DNA of 64,000 nucleotides from contig NZ_BAFM01000013.1 of NCBI RefSeq assembly GCF_000334895.1, positions 62,001-126,000 on the forward strand. Direction: 5' to 3'. Made by a program: the position numbers and the translations under genes. Below are positions 42,478 through 52,029 of this stretch, in pieces. The notes below the pieces were generated by a model. It saw only the letters and a list, made by a program, of their open reading frames with translations, searched no databases and was not told where the DNA came from. This stretch comes from Halococcus agarilyticus. GTDB lineage: Archaea; Halobacteriota; Halobacteria; Halobacteriales; Halococcaceae. How positions within the stretch are numbered: the first letter of the stretch is position 1; each line of letters opens with the position of its first letter.

Positions 42478-45177
42478 ATGGCAGAGGGGATCGTCGGGGA
42501 GTTCCTCGCGCTCAAGGAGGAAACGGATGCCGACCTGCTGGCGATGCAGTGTGGCGATTTCTACGAGTTCTTCGGCGACGACGCCGAGTTCGTCGGCGAG
42601 GAGCTCGATCTCAAGATCTCCGAGAAGTCCTCGCACGGCTCGGCCTACCCGATGGCCGGCGTCCCCCTCACCGAACTCACACCCTACCTGAAGGCGCTCG
42701 TCGAGCGCGGCTACCGCGTCGCCGTTGCCGATCAGTACGAGGTCGACGGCGGCCACGAGCGCGCGATCGAACGGGTCGTTACTCCCGGAACGCTGCTCGA
42801 AACCACCGACAGCGAGGCGCGCTATCTCGCGGCGATCGTCCGCGAGGAGGGCGGAAACGACGAGGTGGACGAGAGCCGCTACGGCCTCGCGTTCGCGGAC
42901 GTCACCACCGGCCGGTTTCACGCCACCGAGATCGTGGGCAGTAGCGAGGACGTGCTGACCGAGTGCTACCGGTTCGCGCCCGCCGAAATCCTTCCCGGTC
43001 CCGCGGTGCGAACCGATGACGACCTCCTCGGACGGCTTCGCGATCGCACCGACGGGACGCTCTCGCTCCACACCACCGACGCGTTCGCACCGGATACCGC
43101 ACGCACGACCGTCGACGAGCAGTTCGGCTCCGAAGCGCTCGCGAGCGTCGGTCTGGACGGGGCGAGCGGGGCGATCCGGGCGGCCGGTGGGTTGCTCGAT
43201 TACGTCGACGCGACCGGGGTCGGCACGCTCGCGTCGATGACCAGACTCCAGCCCTCACAGTCGAAGGAGGGCGTCGCGCTCGATGCGACCACCCAGCGCA
43301 ACCTCGAACTCGTCGAGCCGATGGGTGAGGGCGGGCGGACGCTGCTCGACACCATCGACCACACCGTGACGAGCGCCGGCGGGCGACTCCTCCGCGAGTG
43401 GCTCTGTCGGCCGATCCGGGCGCACGAGGAGGTCGCCAGGCGGGCCGACGGCGTCGAAGCGCTCGCCGCGGCGGCGCTCGCACGCGAGGAGTTCCGCGAG
43501 ACTCTCGGGGAGGCCTACGACGTCGAACGACTGTCGAGCAAGTCAGTGTCGGGCAGCGCCGACGCGCGCGACCTGCTCCGAGTGCGGGATTCGCTCGCCG
43601 TGCTGCCGCGGCTCGTCGACACCATCGAAGGCTCGCCGGACCTCCAGAATTCGCCGATCGCCGACGTGCTCGCGCGGCCGGACCGCGCCGCTGTCGAGGA
43701 GCTTCGGGAAGCGCTCGACGAGGCGCTCGCCGAGGACCCACCGGGGGGCGTCCGCGAAGGTGGTCTCATCCAGCAGGGGTACGACGACGACCTCGACGAG
43801 CTGATCGACGGTCACGAAGCGGCGCTCGACTGGATCGACGGCCTCGCCGATCGCGAGAAGCGACGCCACTCGATCACCCATCTCAGTACGGGGCGGAACA
43901 AAACTGATGGGTACTACATCCAGGTCGGCAACTCCGAGACCGACGAGGTTCCCGAAGAGTACGAGCAGATCAAGTCGCTGAAGAACGCGAACCGGTACAC
44001 CACCGACGAGCTCGACGAGCGCGAGCGCGAGGTGTTCCGGTTCGAGGAACGCCGGAGCGACCTGGAGTACGAGCTGTTCTGCGAGCTCCGCGAGCGGGTC
44101 GCGGACGCGGCTGAGCTCCTTCAAGACGTCGGCCGTGCGCTCGCCGAGTGCGACTGCCTGTCGAGCCTCGCGGTCCACGCCGTGAGCCACAACTGGACTC
44201 GACCCGAACTCGTGGGTTCGGGCCTCGACATCGAGGGGGGTCGCCACCCGGTGGTCGAACAGGAGGTCGAGTTCGTCCCGAACGACCTCGCACTCACCGA
44301 CGACCGGGCGTTCCTCGTGGTCACGGGGCCGAACATGAGCGGGAAGTCGACGTACATGCGCCAGACAGCCCTGATAACGCTGCTCGCCCAGATCGGGAGC
44401 TTCGTCCCCGCGAGGAGCGCACGGATCGCGCCGGTCGACGGCATTTACACCCGCGTGGGCGCGCTCGACGAGCTCGCCCAGGGGCGCTCGACGTTCATGG
44501 TCGAGATGGCAGAGCTCGCGAACATCCTCCACTCCGCGACCGACGAGTCGCTGGTGATCCTCGACGAGGTGGGTCGGGGCACCGCGACCTACGACGGTAT
44601 CTCGATCGCGTGGGCCGCGACCGAGTATCTCCACAACGAGGTGCGCGCGAAGACGCTCTTTGCGACTCACTACCACGAACTCACCGGACTCGCCGAATAC
44701 CTCGATCGGGTGGCGAACGTCCACGTTGCGGCGGACGAGCGCGGCGACGACGTGACCTTTCTCAGAACCGTCGAGGAAGGGCCGACCGATCGGTCCTACG
44801 GCATCCACGTCGCGGATCTCGCGGGGGTGCCGGAGCCAGTTGTCGGGCGCTCGCGGGACGTACTCGAAAAGCTCCGGGCGGAGAAGGCGATCGAAGCGCG
44901 CGGGTCGTCGTCGGGCGAGTCGGTCCAGGCCGTGTTCGATCTCGACTCGGGGTCGTTCCGTGGGTCGGCGAGTGCGGACGGCGGTCGGACGGCGGACGAA
45001 CTCCCCGAAGGGGGGACGACCGAGGACGAGACCGTTGGCGGATCGCTCGATCCCGACGCCGAATCGGTGCTCGACGCAGTACAGGAAACGAACATCGACG
45101 AGACGTCGCCGATCGACCTTATGAGTCGGGTCGAGGAGTGGCAACGGCGACTCGACGACACGGAGGACGACGAATGA
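42478..45177 (+). CDS. mutS: DNA mismatch repair protein MutS
   Basis: 899-aa MutS1-type mismatch recognition ATPase. Domain 1 has the mismatch-binding Phe-Tyr-Glu in MQCGDFYEFFGDDAEF (about residues 22-37). The ATPase has Walker A TGPNMSGKSTYMRQ (about 623), LVILDEVGRGTATYDG (Walker B) and FATHYHELT. The C-terminal 80 residues are low-complexity and acidic with a final helix (MSRVEEWQRRLDD) like the tetramerisation region. GTTTTAG 28 nt upstream supports the ATG. It overlaps mutL by 4 bp (ATGA). Confidence 0.96.
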   Translation: MAEGIVGEFLALKEETDADLLAMQCGDFYEFFGDDAEFVGEELDLKISEKSSHGSAYPMAGVPLTELTPYLKALVERGYRVAVADQYEVDGGHERAIERVVTPGTLLETTDSEARYLAAIVREEGGNDEVDESRYGLAFADVTTGRFHATEIVGSSEDVLTECYRFAPAEILPGPAVRTDDDLLGRLRDRTDGTLSLHTTDAFAPDTARTTVDEQFGSEALASVGLDGASGAIRAAGGLLDYVDATGVGTLASMTRLQPSQSKEGVALDATTQRNLELVEPMGEGGRTLLDTIDHTVTSAGGRLLREWLCRPIRAHEEVARRADGVEALAAAALAREEFRETLGEAYDVERLSSKSVSGSADARDLLRVRDSLAVLPRLVDTIEGSPDLQNSPIADVLARPDRAAVEELREALDEALAEDPPGGVREGGLIQQGYDDDLDELIDGHEAALDWIDGLADREKRRHSITHLSTGRNKTDGYYIQVGNSETDEVPEEYEQIKSLKNANRYTTDELDEREREVFRFEERRSDLEYELFCELRERVADAAELLQDVGRALAECDCLSSLAVHAVSHNWTRPELVGSGLDIEGGRHPVVEQEVEFVPNDLALTDDRAFLVVTGPNMSGKSTYMRQTALITLLAQIGSFVPARSARIAPVDGIYTRVGALDELAQGRSTFMVEMAELANILHSATDESLVILDEVGRGTATYDGISIAWAATEYLHNEVRAKTLFATHYHELTGLAEYLDRVANVHVAADERGDDVTFLRTVEEGPTDRSYGIHVADLAGVPEPVVGRSRDVLEKLRAEKAIEARGSSSGESVQAVFDLDSGSFRGSASADGGRTADELPEGGTTEDETVGGSLDPDAESVLDAVQETNIDETSPIDLMSRVEEWQRRLDDTEDDE

Positions 45178-47312
45178 GCGACGGGGCGGACGGCGACGAA
45201 GCGGCGAGCGAAATCCACCGGCTCGACCAGGCGACGATCGAGCGTATCGCGGCGGGCGAGGTGGTCGAGCGCCCTGCCTCCGCGGTGAAGGAACTGGTCG
45301 AGAACAGCCTCGACGCCGAGGCCTCGCGGGTGCGGGTCGTGGTCGAGGCGGGCGGCACCGACGGGATCCGCGTGACGGACGACGGGCACGGGATGAGCGC
45401 CGAGGCGGTCGAGCACGCGGTCGAGAAACACACCACGAGCAAGATCGCGGACATCGACGATCTGGAGGCCGGCGTCGGGAGCCTGGGCTTTCGGGGCGAG
45501 GCGCTCGCGGCGATCGGTGCAGTCTCGCGGCTCACGATCCGAACCAAACCTCGGGGAGCGAACCGTGGCACCGAACTCCGGATGGCGGGCGGCGAGATCG
45601 AGAGCGTAGAGCCCGCGGGCTGCCCCGAAGGCACCACCGTCGAGGTCGAGGACCTCTTCTACAACGTCCCTGCGCGCCGGAAGTACCTCAAACAGGACGC
45701 CACCGAGTTCACCCACGTCAACCGGGTGGCGACGGGCTACGCGCTCTCGAACCCCGAGGTGGCGCTCGCGCTCTCCCACGACGGTCGCGAGGTGTTCTCG
45801 ACCACCGGCCAGGGCAGTCTGGAGGCGACAGTTCTGGCGGTCTATGGCCGCGACGTCGCGACGGCCATGCTGCCGATCGGCGCACGCACGGAGAGTGAAG
45901 CCGACGATACGGAGGAGGCTGCGATCGAGGAAAGCGACACCGACGGACCGCTCGACGAACTTTCTGGAGTCGTCAGCCATCCCGAGACGACTCGCGCGAG
46001 CCCGGAGTACTGCTCGGTGTTCGTCAACGGCCGGTACGTGAGTGCGACCGCGGTCCGGGACGCGATCGTGGCGGCCTACGGCAGCCAGCTCGCACCGGAT
46101 CGCTACCCCTTCGCCGTCCTGTTCCTCTCGTTGCCGGCGAACCAGATCGACGTGAACGTCCATCCCCGAAAGCGCGAGGTCCGCTTTGCCGACGAGGACG
46201 GCGTGCGCGATCAAGTCCGGACCGCGGTCGAGAGCGCACTCATGCGTGAGGGTGTGGTCCGCTCCGGCGCACCACGCGGTCGATCGGCACCCGAGCAAAC
46301 CCCGATCGAACCCGAGCGCGGGGCTCCGGACACAGCCGAGGAGGCTGCGTCGATCGAGCGGACTCGATCCACCGACACCACGGACGAGACGAGAACGGAT
46401 CGAGACGACTCCGGAACCGAAACGACGGGGACCGGGTCCACCGACGCCGAGCCCGAACAGCCCCCAACTCGTGGATCGAACACGGCGACTTCGCCGGAGC
46501 CGACGGAGGCCGAGAATGGGGCGACGACATCCGACCGGACCACTCGAACAGCCGACGATGCGCCCCACGAACCGAACGGCGAGCCATCCGCCGCCGATGA
46601 CGACGACCGACAGCGCGCTCCGGCGGACGCAGGGAAGTTCACCGACACGGCCGAACAGACCACGCTCGCCGGCGATCGGGTACCGGACGATCACGCGTTC
46701 GATCGGCTCCCGCGACTCCGGGTGCTCGGCCAGCTCCACGACACCTACATCGCCTGCGAGTCGCCCGACGGCCTCGTCCTGATCGACCAGCACGCTGCCG
46801 ACGAGCGGATCAACTACGAGCGCCTCCGCGAGCGCACCGCGAACGAGACGTCGGTCCAGCAGCTCGCCGATCCCGTCGAAATCGAACTCACGGCGGCCGA
46901 AACCGAGCTGTTCGCATCGTTCGCCGACGCGCTCGCGGAGCTCGGCTTCGAGGCGTCGCGGACCGACGATCGGACGGTGGAAGTCCGGGCGGTGCCGGCG
47001 GTGCTCGACGGCGCGGCCGATCCTGACCGCCTCCGGGACGCGCTCTCCGGGCTCGTCGGCGACGGGGAGCCACGCGAGTCGATCGAGCACGACGCCGACG
47101 CGCTGCTCGCGGATCTCGCGTGCTACCCCTCGATCACGGGCAACACCTCGCTCGCCGAGGGCAGCGTGATCGAGCTGCTCCGCGCGCTCGACGACTGCGA
47201 GAACCCCTACGCCTGCCCGCACGGCCGGCCGGTCGTGATCGAGGTCGGGAAGGGAGAGCTCGACGACCGCTTCGAGCGCGATTATCCTGGGCACGCCGGC
47301 CGGCGAACGTGA
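45174..47312 (+). CDS. mutL: DNA mismatch repair endonuclease MutL
   Basis: 712-aa MutL. The GHKL ATPase (residues 1-350) has AAGEVVERPASAVKELVENS, TDDGHGM, LGFRGEAL and TTVEVEDLFYNVPAR. A 150-residue Thr/Glu/Ser-rich linker (about 360-510) is followed by the dimerisation/endonuclease domain: DQHAADERINYE matches the DQHA(X)2E(X)4E metal motif, and CPHGRPVVIEV the second site, so this MutL should nick DNA rather than rely on MutH. Translationally coupled to mutS. Confidence 0.95.
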   Translation: MSDGADGDEAASEIHRLDQATIERIAAGEVVERPASAVKELVENSLDAEASRVRVVVEAGGTDGIRVTDDGHGMSAEAVEHAVEKHTTSKIADIDDLEAGVGSLGFRGEALAAIGAVSRLTIRTKPRGANRGTELRMAGGEIESVEPAGCPEGTTVEVEDLFYNVPARRKYLKQDATEFTHVNRVATGYALSNPEVALALSHDGREVFSTTGQGSLEATVLAVYGRDVATAMLPIGARTESEADDTEEAAIEESDTDGPLDELSGVVSHPETTRASPEYCSVFVNGRYVSATAVRDAIVAAYGSQLAPDRYPFAVLFLSLPANQIDVNVHPRKREVRFADEDGVRDQVRTAVESALMREGVVRSGAPRGRSAPEQTPIEPERGAPDTAEEAASIERTRSTDTTDETRTDRDDSGTETTGTGSTDAEPEQPPTRGSNTATSPEPTEAENGATTSDRTTRTADDAPHEPNGEPSAADDDDRQRAPADAGKFTDTAEQTTLAGDRVPDDHAFDRLPRLRVLGQLHDTYIACESPDGLVLIDQHAADERINYERLRERTANETSVQQLADPVEIELTAAETELFASFADALAELGFEASRTDDRTVEVRAVPAVLDGAADPDRLRDALSGLVGDGEPRESIEHDADALLADLACYPSITGNTSLAEGSVIELLRALDDCENPYACPHGRPVVIEVGKGELDDRFERDYPGHAGRRT

Positions 47313-47369
47313 GCGGCTCCGGGAGGATCGACCCCGATAGTTATTGTCGGTGGTTTCGATGGTGAAACG

Positions 47370-48302
47370 ATGACCGACCTCCTCGCGTTCGGTGCGGCGG
47401 TCCTCGAACTCACCGCGCCCCGCCACGAGCGCCTCGAAACCACCGACCAGTTGGAAGTCGCAGCGACGGGCCCGGCGGCGAACGCCGCGGTGACGGCCGC
47501 ACGGCTCGGGGGCGACGCGGCGTGGCTCTCGAAGCTCCCGAACGACGCGCTCGGCCGGCGCGTCGTCGCCGAACTCGGCTCTCACGGCGTCGAAACCGCG
47601 ATTCGGTGGGCCGACGAGGGCCGCCAGGCGCTCGCGTTCGCCGAGCGGGCGGGGCCGCCGCGCGGGAACGCGCGCATCGACGATCGAACGGCGAGTACGA
47701 TCACGTCGGCGACTCCCGAGGAGCTCCCGTTGTCGTCGGTCGACGACCCGAGGATGGTGTTCGTCGACGCCACGCTCCCGACGCGCTCGGCGACGCTCGC
47801 CGACACGGCCGCGACTCTCCTCGCCGAGACCGGCGATGCGGGGACCGAAACCGTGCTCGGGCTCGGTCGCGAGGAGCCGTCCACGGCGACGGTCGAGGAG
47901 CTGCTCTCCACTGTGGACACCCTGATCGCGGCCGAGGCGGGCGCGGCGGCGCTCGGCGACCGCGCGAACCCGACCGAGACCGCCCACGCTCTCGCGGCCG
48001 AGCACGACCTCTCGACCGTGGTGATCGCGCGCGACGAGCACAGCGTGGTCTGGGACGACCGGACCGTCCACGAGCGCGCGCCGCCCGCGACCGAGACGGT
48101 CGACGAGCGCGGCGCGTTCGACGCGCTCTGTGGCGGATTTCTGGCCCGCCGCGCCGCCGGCGAGGACGCCGGCACGGCGCTCGCGACCGGGATCGCGAGC
48201 GAGGCGCTCGCACGGACCGTTCCGGGCCCCGTTCCGGCGATCACCGCCGAGGAGGTCGAGCGGTGTACCGCGTCGGTGACCGATCCCGGGATGGGGGAGT
48301 GA
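47370..48302 (+). CDS. PfkB-family sugar kinase with altered signature
   Basis: 310-aa ribokinase-fold protein. The N-terminal motif is ATGPAANAAVTAARLGGDAAW (as in fructokinase/KDG kinase), and the C-terminal half has the family nucleotide site. The usual signature DTxGAGD reads TVDERGAFDALCGGFLARR: the second Gly of the anion-hole is Phe, while the catalytic Asp is kept. This could alter kinetics or mark a diverged subgroup. GTTATTG lies 27 nt upstream of the ATG. No sugar-pathway gene is adjacent, so the substrate is open. Confidence 0.75.
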   Translation: MTDLLAFGAAVLELTAPRHERLETTDQLEVAATGPAANAAVTAARLGGDAAWLSKLPNDALGRRVVAELGSHGVETAIRWADEGRQALAFAERAGPPRGNARIDDRTASTITSATPEELPLSSVDDPRMVFVDATLPTRSATLADTAATLLAETGDAGTETVLGLGREEPSTATVEELLSTVDTLIAAEAGAAALGDRANPTETAHALAAEHDLSTVVIARDEHSVVWDDRTVHERAPPATETVDERGAFDALCGGFLARRAAGEDAGTALATGIASEALARTVPGPVPAITAEEVERCTASVTDPGMGE

Positions 48303-48373
48303 CCCGCCGACGAACGTGTGCCTCCGCGGCCAGGACGGACAACGGCTAAACCTACTGGGGGCGTGCTGCCGGT

Positions 48374-49831
48374 ATGCACGTGGTGATCGTCGGTGCGTAC
48401 GGCAGCGCGGGAGTCGCAGTCGCCCAGGAACTCGTCGAGCGACGGGACGAAAGCTCCGAAGACGTCGAGCTCACGCTCGTCGACGACGGCGAGCCGGGTG
48501 GCGGGTTGTGTATCCTCCGTGGCTGCATGCCCTCGAAGGAAGTGCTCTCGGCCGGTGCACACCGGTTCCAGGCCCGCCACGATCACCGACTCTCGGGATC
48601 GCTCCCCGACGTCGATCTCGAGTCGGTGGTCGAAACCAAGAACGAGCACACGTCGAACTTCGCGGCCCATCGCCGGAGCGCGGTCCACGACCTCGCCGAG
48701 CGCGAGAACGTCGAGTTCCTCCACGAGACCGCACGGTTCGTCGACGATCACACGGTCGCGGTGGGTGATCGGACGATCGAGGCCGACTACGTCGTGATCG
48801 CCACCGGCTCGACCGTGAACGTCCCCGACCTCCCCGGGATCGACGAGGTCGAGTACATGACCAGCGCGGACGTGCTCGATAGCACGACGTTCCCCGACAG
48901 CGGGGTCGTGATGGGCTTTGGCTACGTCGGGATCGAGATGATCCCCTACCTGAGCGAGGCGGCAGGGATGGATCTCACGGTGATCGAACACGACGCGCGC
49001 CCGCTCGACGAGGCCGATCCCGAATTCGGCGACGCGCTGCTCGACATCTATCGCGAGGAGTTCGGGATCGAGGTGTTGACCAACACGTACGAGCAGTCGG
49101 TCGAACCTCACGGGGACGGGGTCCGTCTCCACGTCGAGCGCGACGGACGGGACGAAACGCTTGACGCCGACGAACTGTTCCTCTTCACGGGCCGTCGGCC
49201 GGCGTTCGACGGACTCGGGATGGAGCACACGGCGCTCGATCTCGACCCGGCGACGGGTGCAGAGACGATCGAGCACGCGACGATGCAGCCCGAACCGGGG
49301 TGGGTCGCGGACACGATGCAGGCCGAAGCCGACCCTCGGACCTTCGTCGTCGGCGACGTCAACGGCAAGGAGCCGATCCTCCACGTCGCCAAGGAGCAAG
49401 GGTTCACCGCCGGCCGAAACATCCTCGCTCACGCTGCCGGCGAGGAACTCGAAGCGTACGAGAACGTCCACCACCACGTGATGTTCTCGGGACTCGGGGT
49501 GTACCCGTTCGCGCGGGTGGGCCACTCCGCAGCGACGGCCGAAGAGGCCGGCCTCGACGTCGCGACCGCGACTCGCCAAGCGTCGGACGACGGCGTGTTC
49601 AAGACCAAAGACGTTCCCGAGGGGTTGGCGCGCCTCGTGGTCGACAAAGAGGACGGCACGGTGCTCGGCTATCAGGGCCTCCACTACCACGCCGACGTGA
49701 TGGCGAAGACGATGCAGGTGATCGTCGAGCGTGGGATGGACGTTCGCGAGATCCCTGACCGGGCGTATCACCCGACGACGCCCGAGATCCTGGACGGGTT
49801 GTTCCGCGAAACGAGCGCCGAACTGGAGTGA
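48374..49831 (+). CDS. FAD-dependent pyridine nucleotide-disulfide oxidoreductase
   Basis: 485-aa flavoprotein of the dihydrolipoamide dehydrogenase / mercuric reductase type. The FAD motif is IVGAYGSAGVAVAQ, the redox disulfide GGLCILRGCMPSKE (Cys-x4-Cys), the NAD motif GVVMGFGYVGIEMIPYLSE, the second FAD site TFVVGDVNGKEPILHVAKEQG, and the C-terminal His-Glu pair AYHPTTPEIL. The first glycine pattern of the FAD motif is altered. The electron partner is unknown; no 2-oxoacid dehydrogenase genes are near, so an independent role is likely. Confidence 0.82.
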   Translation: MHVVIVGAYGSAGVAVAQELVERRDESSEDVELTLVDDGEPGGGLCILRGCMPSKEVLSAGAHRFQARHDHRLSGSLPDVDLESVVETKNEHTSNFAAHRRSAVHDLAERENVEFLHETARFVDDHTVAVGDRTIEADYVVIATGSTVNVPDLPGIDEVEYMTSADVLDSTTFPDSGVVMGFGYVGIEMIPYLSEAAGMDLTVIEHDARPLDEADPEFGDALLDIYREEFGIEVLTNTYEQSVEPHGDGVRLHVERDGRDETLDADELFLFTGRRPAFDGLGMEHTALDLDPATGAETIEHATMQPEPGWVADTMQAEADPRTFVVGDVNGKEPILHVAKEQGFTAGRNILAHAAGEELEAYENVHHHVMFSGLGVYPFARVGHSAATAEEAGLDVATATRQASDDGVFKTKDVPEGLARLVVDKEDGTVLGYQGLHYHADVMAKTMQVIVERGMDVREIPDRAYHPTTPEILDGLFRETSAELE

Positions 49832-49905
49832 CGTCGGGGAGCAGCCGAACTCGCGTCGAGACATCGAGCGCGTGCCGAGATCGAACTCGTCGATGGAGTT
49901 AACCG

Positions 49906-49925
49906 ATAGTGGGTCATAGTGGGTC
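49906..49925. promoter_or_regulatory. Tandem direct repeats upstream of the antitoxin gene
   Basis: ATAGTGGGTC occurs twice in tandem (49906-49915 and 49916-49925), ending 5 bp before the antitoxin ATG. Its position fits an operator for autoregulation by the toxin-antitoxin complex. That role is inferred. Confidence 0.5.
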
Positions 49926-49930
49926 ACATC

Positions 49931-50200
49931 ATGGAGATCGAGACCGACGACATCCGCACCAAGGAGGCGGACGACCGCGGGCGACTGTACCTCGGCACCG
50001 AGTACGCGAACAAGCACGTTACCGTCGCCGTCGTCGACGTCGAAACCGACCGACCGGACGAGGACGAACTCGCGGCGGCGTACCGCGACGCGGCCGAGTC
50101 CGCACGCGAAGTCACCGACGACTGGGAGCACGCATCGGACGAAGCGTGGGAGTCCCTCGGTCCGTCCCCTCGCATCGAGGGCAGCGGCGACGATGAGTGA
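49931..50200 (+). CDS. Antitoxin of a MazF-type module
   Basis: 89-aa acidic protein, MEIETDDIRTKEADDRGRLY then LGTEYANKHVTVAVVDVE, a beta-rich core reminiscent of AbrB-like antitoxins, followed by an Asp/Glu/Ala helical C-terminus (AAAYRDAAESAREVTDDWEH) that could wrap the toxin. It overlaps the MazF gene by 8 bp. The ATG at 49931 is used; an in-frame GTG at 49919 would lie within the direct repeats. Identification depends on the adjacent toxin. Confidence 0.72.
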   Translation: MEIETDDIRTKEADDRGRLYLGTEYANKHVTVAVVDVETDRPDEDELAAAYRDAAESAREVTDDWEHASDEAWESLGPSPRIEGSGDDE

Positions 50201-50549
50201 GGAGGGGGCGGACGTCCGGCGCGGGGACATCGTTATCGTCGAACTCGATCCGACGCGCGGACACGAGATGCGAAAGACGCGTCCAGGCGTCGTCGTCCAG
50301 AACGACGTCGGCAACCGGAACGCGAGCACGACCGTCGTCGCCCCCGCAACGACGACCCACCGCGGGTATCCCTTCGAGGTACTCGTTCCCGCTGCCGGGA
50401 GCGATTTCGAGCAGGATTCGTCGGTTCGCGTCGATCAGCTCCGAACGGTCGATATCGCCGAACGAATCCGATCCGTCGTCGGCCGGCTGTCGGCGTCGGT
50501 CATGCGCGACGTCGACGACGCGCTGCGGATCGAACTCGCGCTGGACTGA
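50193..50549 (+). CDS. mazF: MazF/PemK-type toxin endoribonuclease
   Basis: 118-aa PemK/MazF-like protein. It has the family start VRRGDIVIVELDPTRGHEMRKTRPGVVVQND (in which the catalytic Arg lies), VVAPATT, the DQ pair VRVDQLRTVD and the C-terminal helix RLSASVMRDVDDALRIEL. Members cleave mRNA at short motifs. It overlaps the upstream antitoxin gene, so the two are translated together. It stands alone among chromosomal genes without a mobile-element context. Confidence 0.88.
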   Translation: MSEEGADVRRGDIVIVELDPTRGHEMRKTRPGVVVQNDVGNRNASTTVVAPATTTHRGYPFEVLVPAAGSDFEQDSSVRVDQLRTVDIAERIRSVVGRLSASVMRDVDDALRIELALD

Positions 50550-50655
50550 ACGTACCCGTCCCACGACCGCGGCCCGAATCGGGTGAGGAAACGTCCGTAC
50601 TCTCCCATACCCGTATATAGACGAGGTTTAACCGCCAGGTGACCGATTCGTAAGC

Positions 50656-52008
50656 ATGGCGAGCGACCCCGCGAGCGTCCGCGACCGAGTACGGGAGCTG
50701 TTCGCGCTCGAACGCGACGTGCTCGTGCTCTCGGTCGCGATGTTCGCGTTCAGCCTCGGGTTCCAGATGACGAGCCGGTATCTCGGGGAGTACATGGTCG
50801 CGCTCGGCGCGAGTGCGTTCGTCGTGGGACTCTACGGCACCTTTTCGAACGTGATCAGCGCAGTCTATCCCTACCCCGGCGGCGCGATCTCGGATCGAAT
50901 CGGCTCGCGGTACGCGCTCACCGTCTTCGGGCTGCTCTCGGCGGTCGGCTTCGCGGTGTGGCTCGTCGCGCCAGCGTTCGGCGCGCTCGCTGTCCCCCTG
51001 ATCTTCGTCGGGCTCGTCTTCGCCCAGGCGTGGAAGTCCTTCGGGCTGGGGGCGACGTTCGCCATCGTCAAACAGAGCGTACCGCCCGCGCGGCTCGCGG
51101 AGGGCTTTGCGAGCACTGAGACGTTCCGCCGGACCGCGTTTCTCGTTGGACCGCTGCTCGCGGCCGGGGTGTTCGCCATCCTCGGGGCGACCGACACCGG
51201 ATCGATGGCCGACGCGCAGGTGGTCGAGGCATTCGTCGTCATTCTCGCGATCGCGGTCGTCTTCGCCGTCCTCGGCACGCTCGCCCAGCACGTCCTCTAC
51301 GATTCCGCTGGCGACGACTTCGGGAAGGCGTTCGAGGGAGTCTCGCAAGTCGCCAACGATCTTCGAAATCTGCCCCCGGAACTCCGCCCGCTGCTGATCG
51401 GCGATACCCTGGTACGGTTCGCCAACGGGATGGTGTACGTCTTCTTCGTACTCGTCGTCACCCGGTTTCTGGGCGTCGGTTTCTCGGCGACGCTCCCCGT
51501 CGTCGGGACCGTCGATCTCTCGCCCCAGGCGTACTTCGGCGTACTCCTCGGGATCGAGATGGCGGTCGCGCTCCTGACGATGATCCCCGTCGCGAAGCTC
51601 ACGCGACGGGTGGGACTCAAACCCGTCGTCGCGGTCGGGTTCGCGGTGTACGCGGTCTTTCCCGCGCTGCTCGTCGCCGCGCCGCCGGATGCGGGGGTGC
51701 TCGCGGCGCTGTTTGCCCTCTCGGGACTGCGCTTTGCGGGACTGCCGGCGCACAAGGCACTCATCGTCGGGCCGGCGGAGCAGGGGGCGGGCGGTCGCGT
51801 CACCGGCTCGTACTACCTCGTTCGCAACGTCGTCGTGATCCCGAGCGCGGCGCTCGGCGGCGTGCTCTACGGCGGGCTGGCGGTGCCAGACGTCGGCACG
51901 TTCGCCGGGAGCCCGCCGCTCGCGTTCGGCGCAGCGACGGTCATTGGACTCCTCGGTACGGGCTACTTCCTCGTCTTCGGCGAGGAGTTCGCGGCCGTCG
52001 GTGGCTGA
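50656..52008 (+). CDS. MFS transporter
   Basis: 450-aa major-facilitator protein with 12 predicted helices and a hydrophilic central loop (about 200-235, DSAGDDFGKAFEGVSQVAND). The helix 2-3 loop reads GGAISDRIGSRYAL. It resembles sugar- or drug-exporting MFS proteins; the substrate is unknown. Its promoter region has GTTTAACC at 27 nt upstream of the ATG and GTATATAG further up. It is independent of the toxin-antitoxin genes. Confidence 0.82.
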   Translation: MASDPASVRDRVRELFALERDVLVLSVAMFAFSLGFQMTSRYLGEYMVALGASAFVVGLYGTFSNVISAVYPYPGGAISDRIGSRYALTVFGLLSAVGFAVWLVAPAFGALAVPLIFVGLVFAQAWKSFGLGATFAIVKQSVPPARLAEGFASTETFRRTAFLVGPLLAAGVFAILGATDTGSMADAQVVEAFVVILAIAVVFAVLGTLAQHVLYDSAGDDFGKAFEGVSQVANDLRNLPPELRPLLIGDTLVRFANGMVYVFFVLVVTRFLGVGFSATLPVVGTVDLSPQAYFGVLLGIEMAVALLTMIPVAKLTRRVGLKPVVAVGFAVYAVFPALLVAAPPDAGVLAALFALSGLRFAGLPAHKALIVGPAEQGAGGRVTGSYYLVRNVVVIPSAALGGVLYGGLAVPDVGTFAGSPPLAFGAATVIGLLGTGYFLVFGEEFAAVGG

Positions 52009-52029
52009 CTACATGGATCGAACGGTCCG

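Noticed and set aside
43543-48071. Very long open frames antisense to mutS, mutL and the PfkB kinase, up to more than 1,000 codons
   Set aside because: High GC makes stop codons rare in alternative frames; the translations are Arg/Val-rich with no family motifs, while the opposite strand encodes proteins with complete signatures.
47582-50329. Reverse-strand frame of about 900 codons across the flavin reductase gene and the antitoxin
   Set aside because: Same composition effect; it covers several genuine genes on the other strand.
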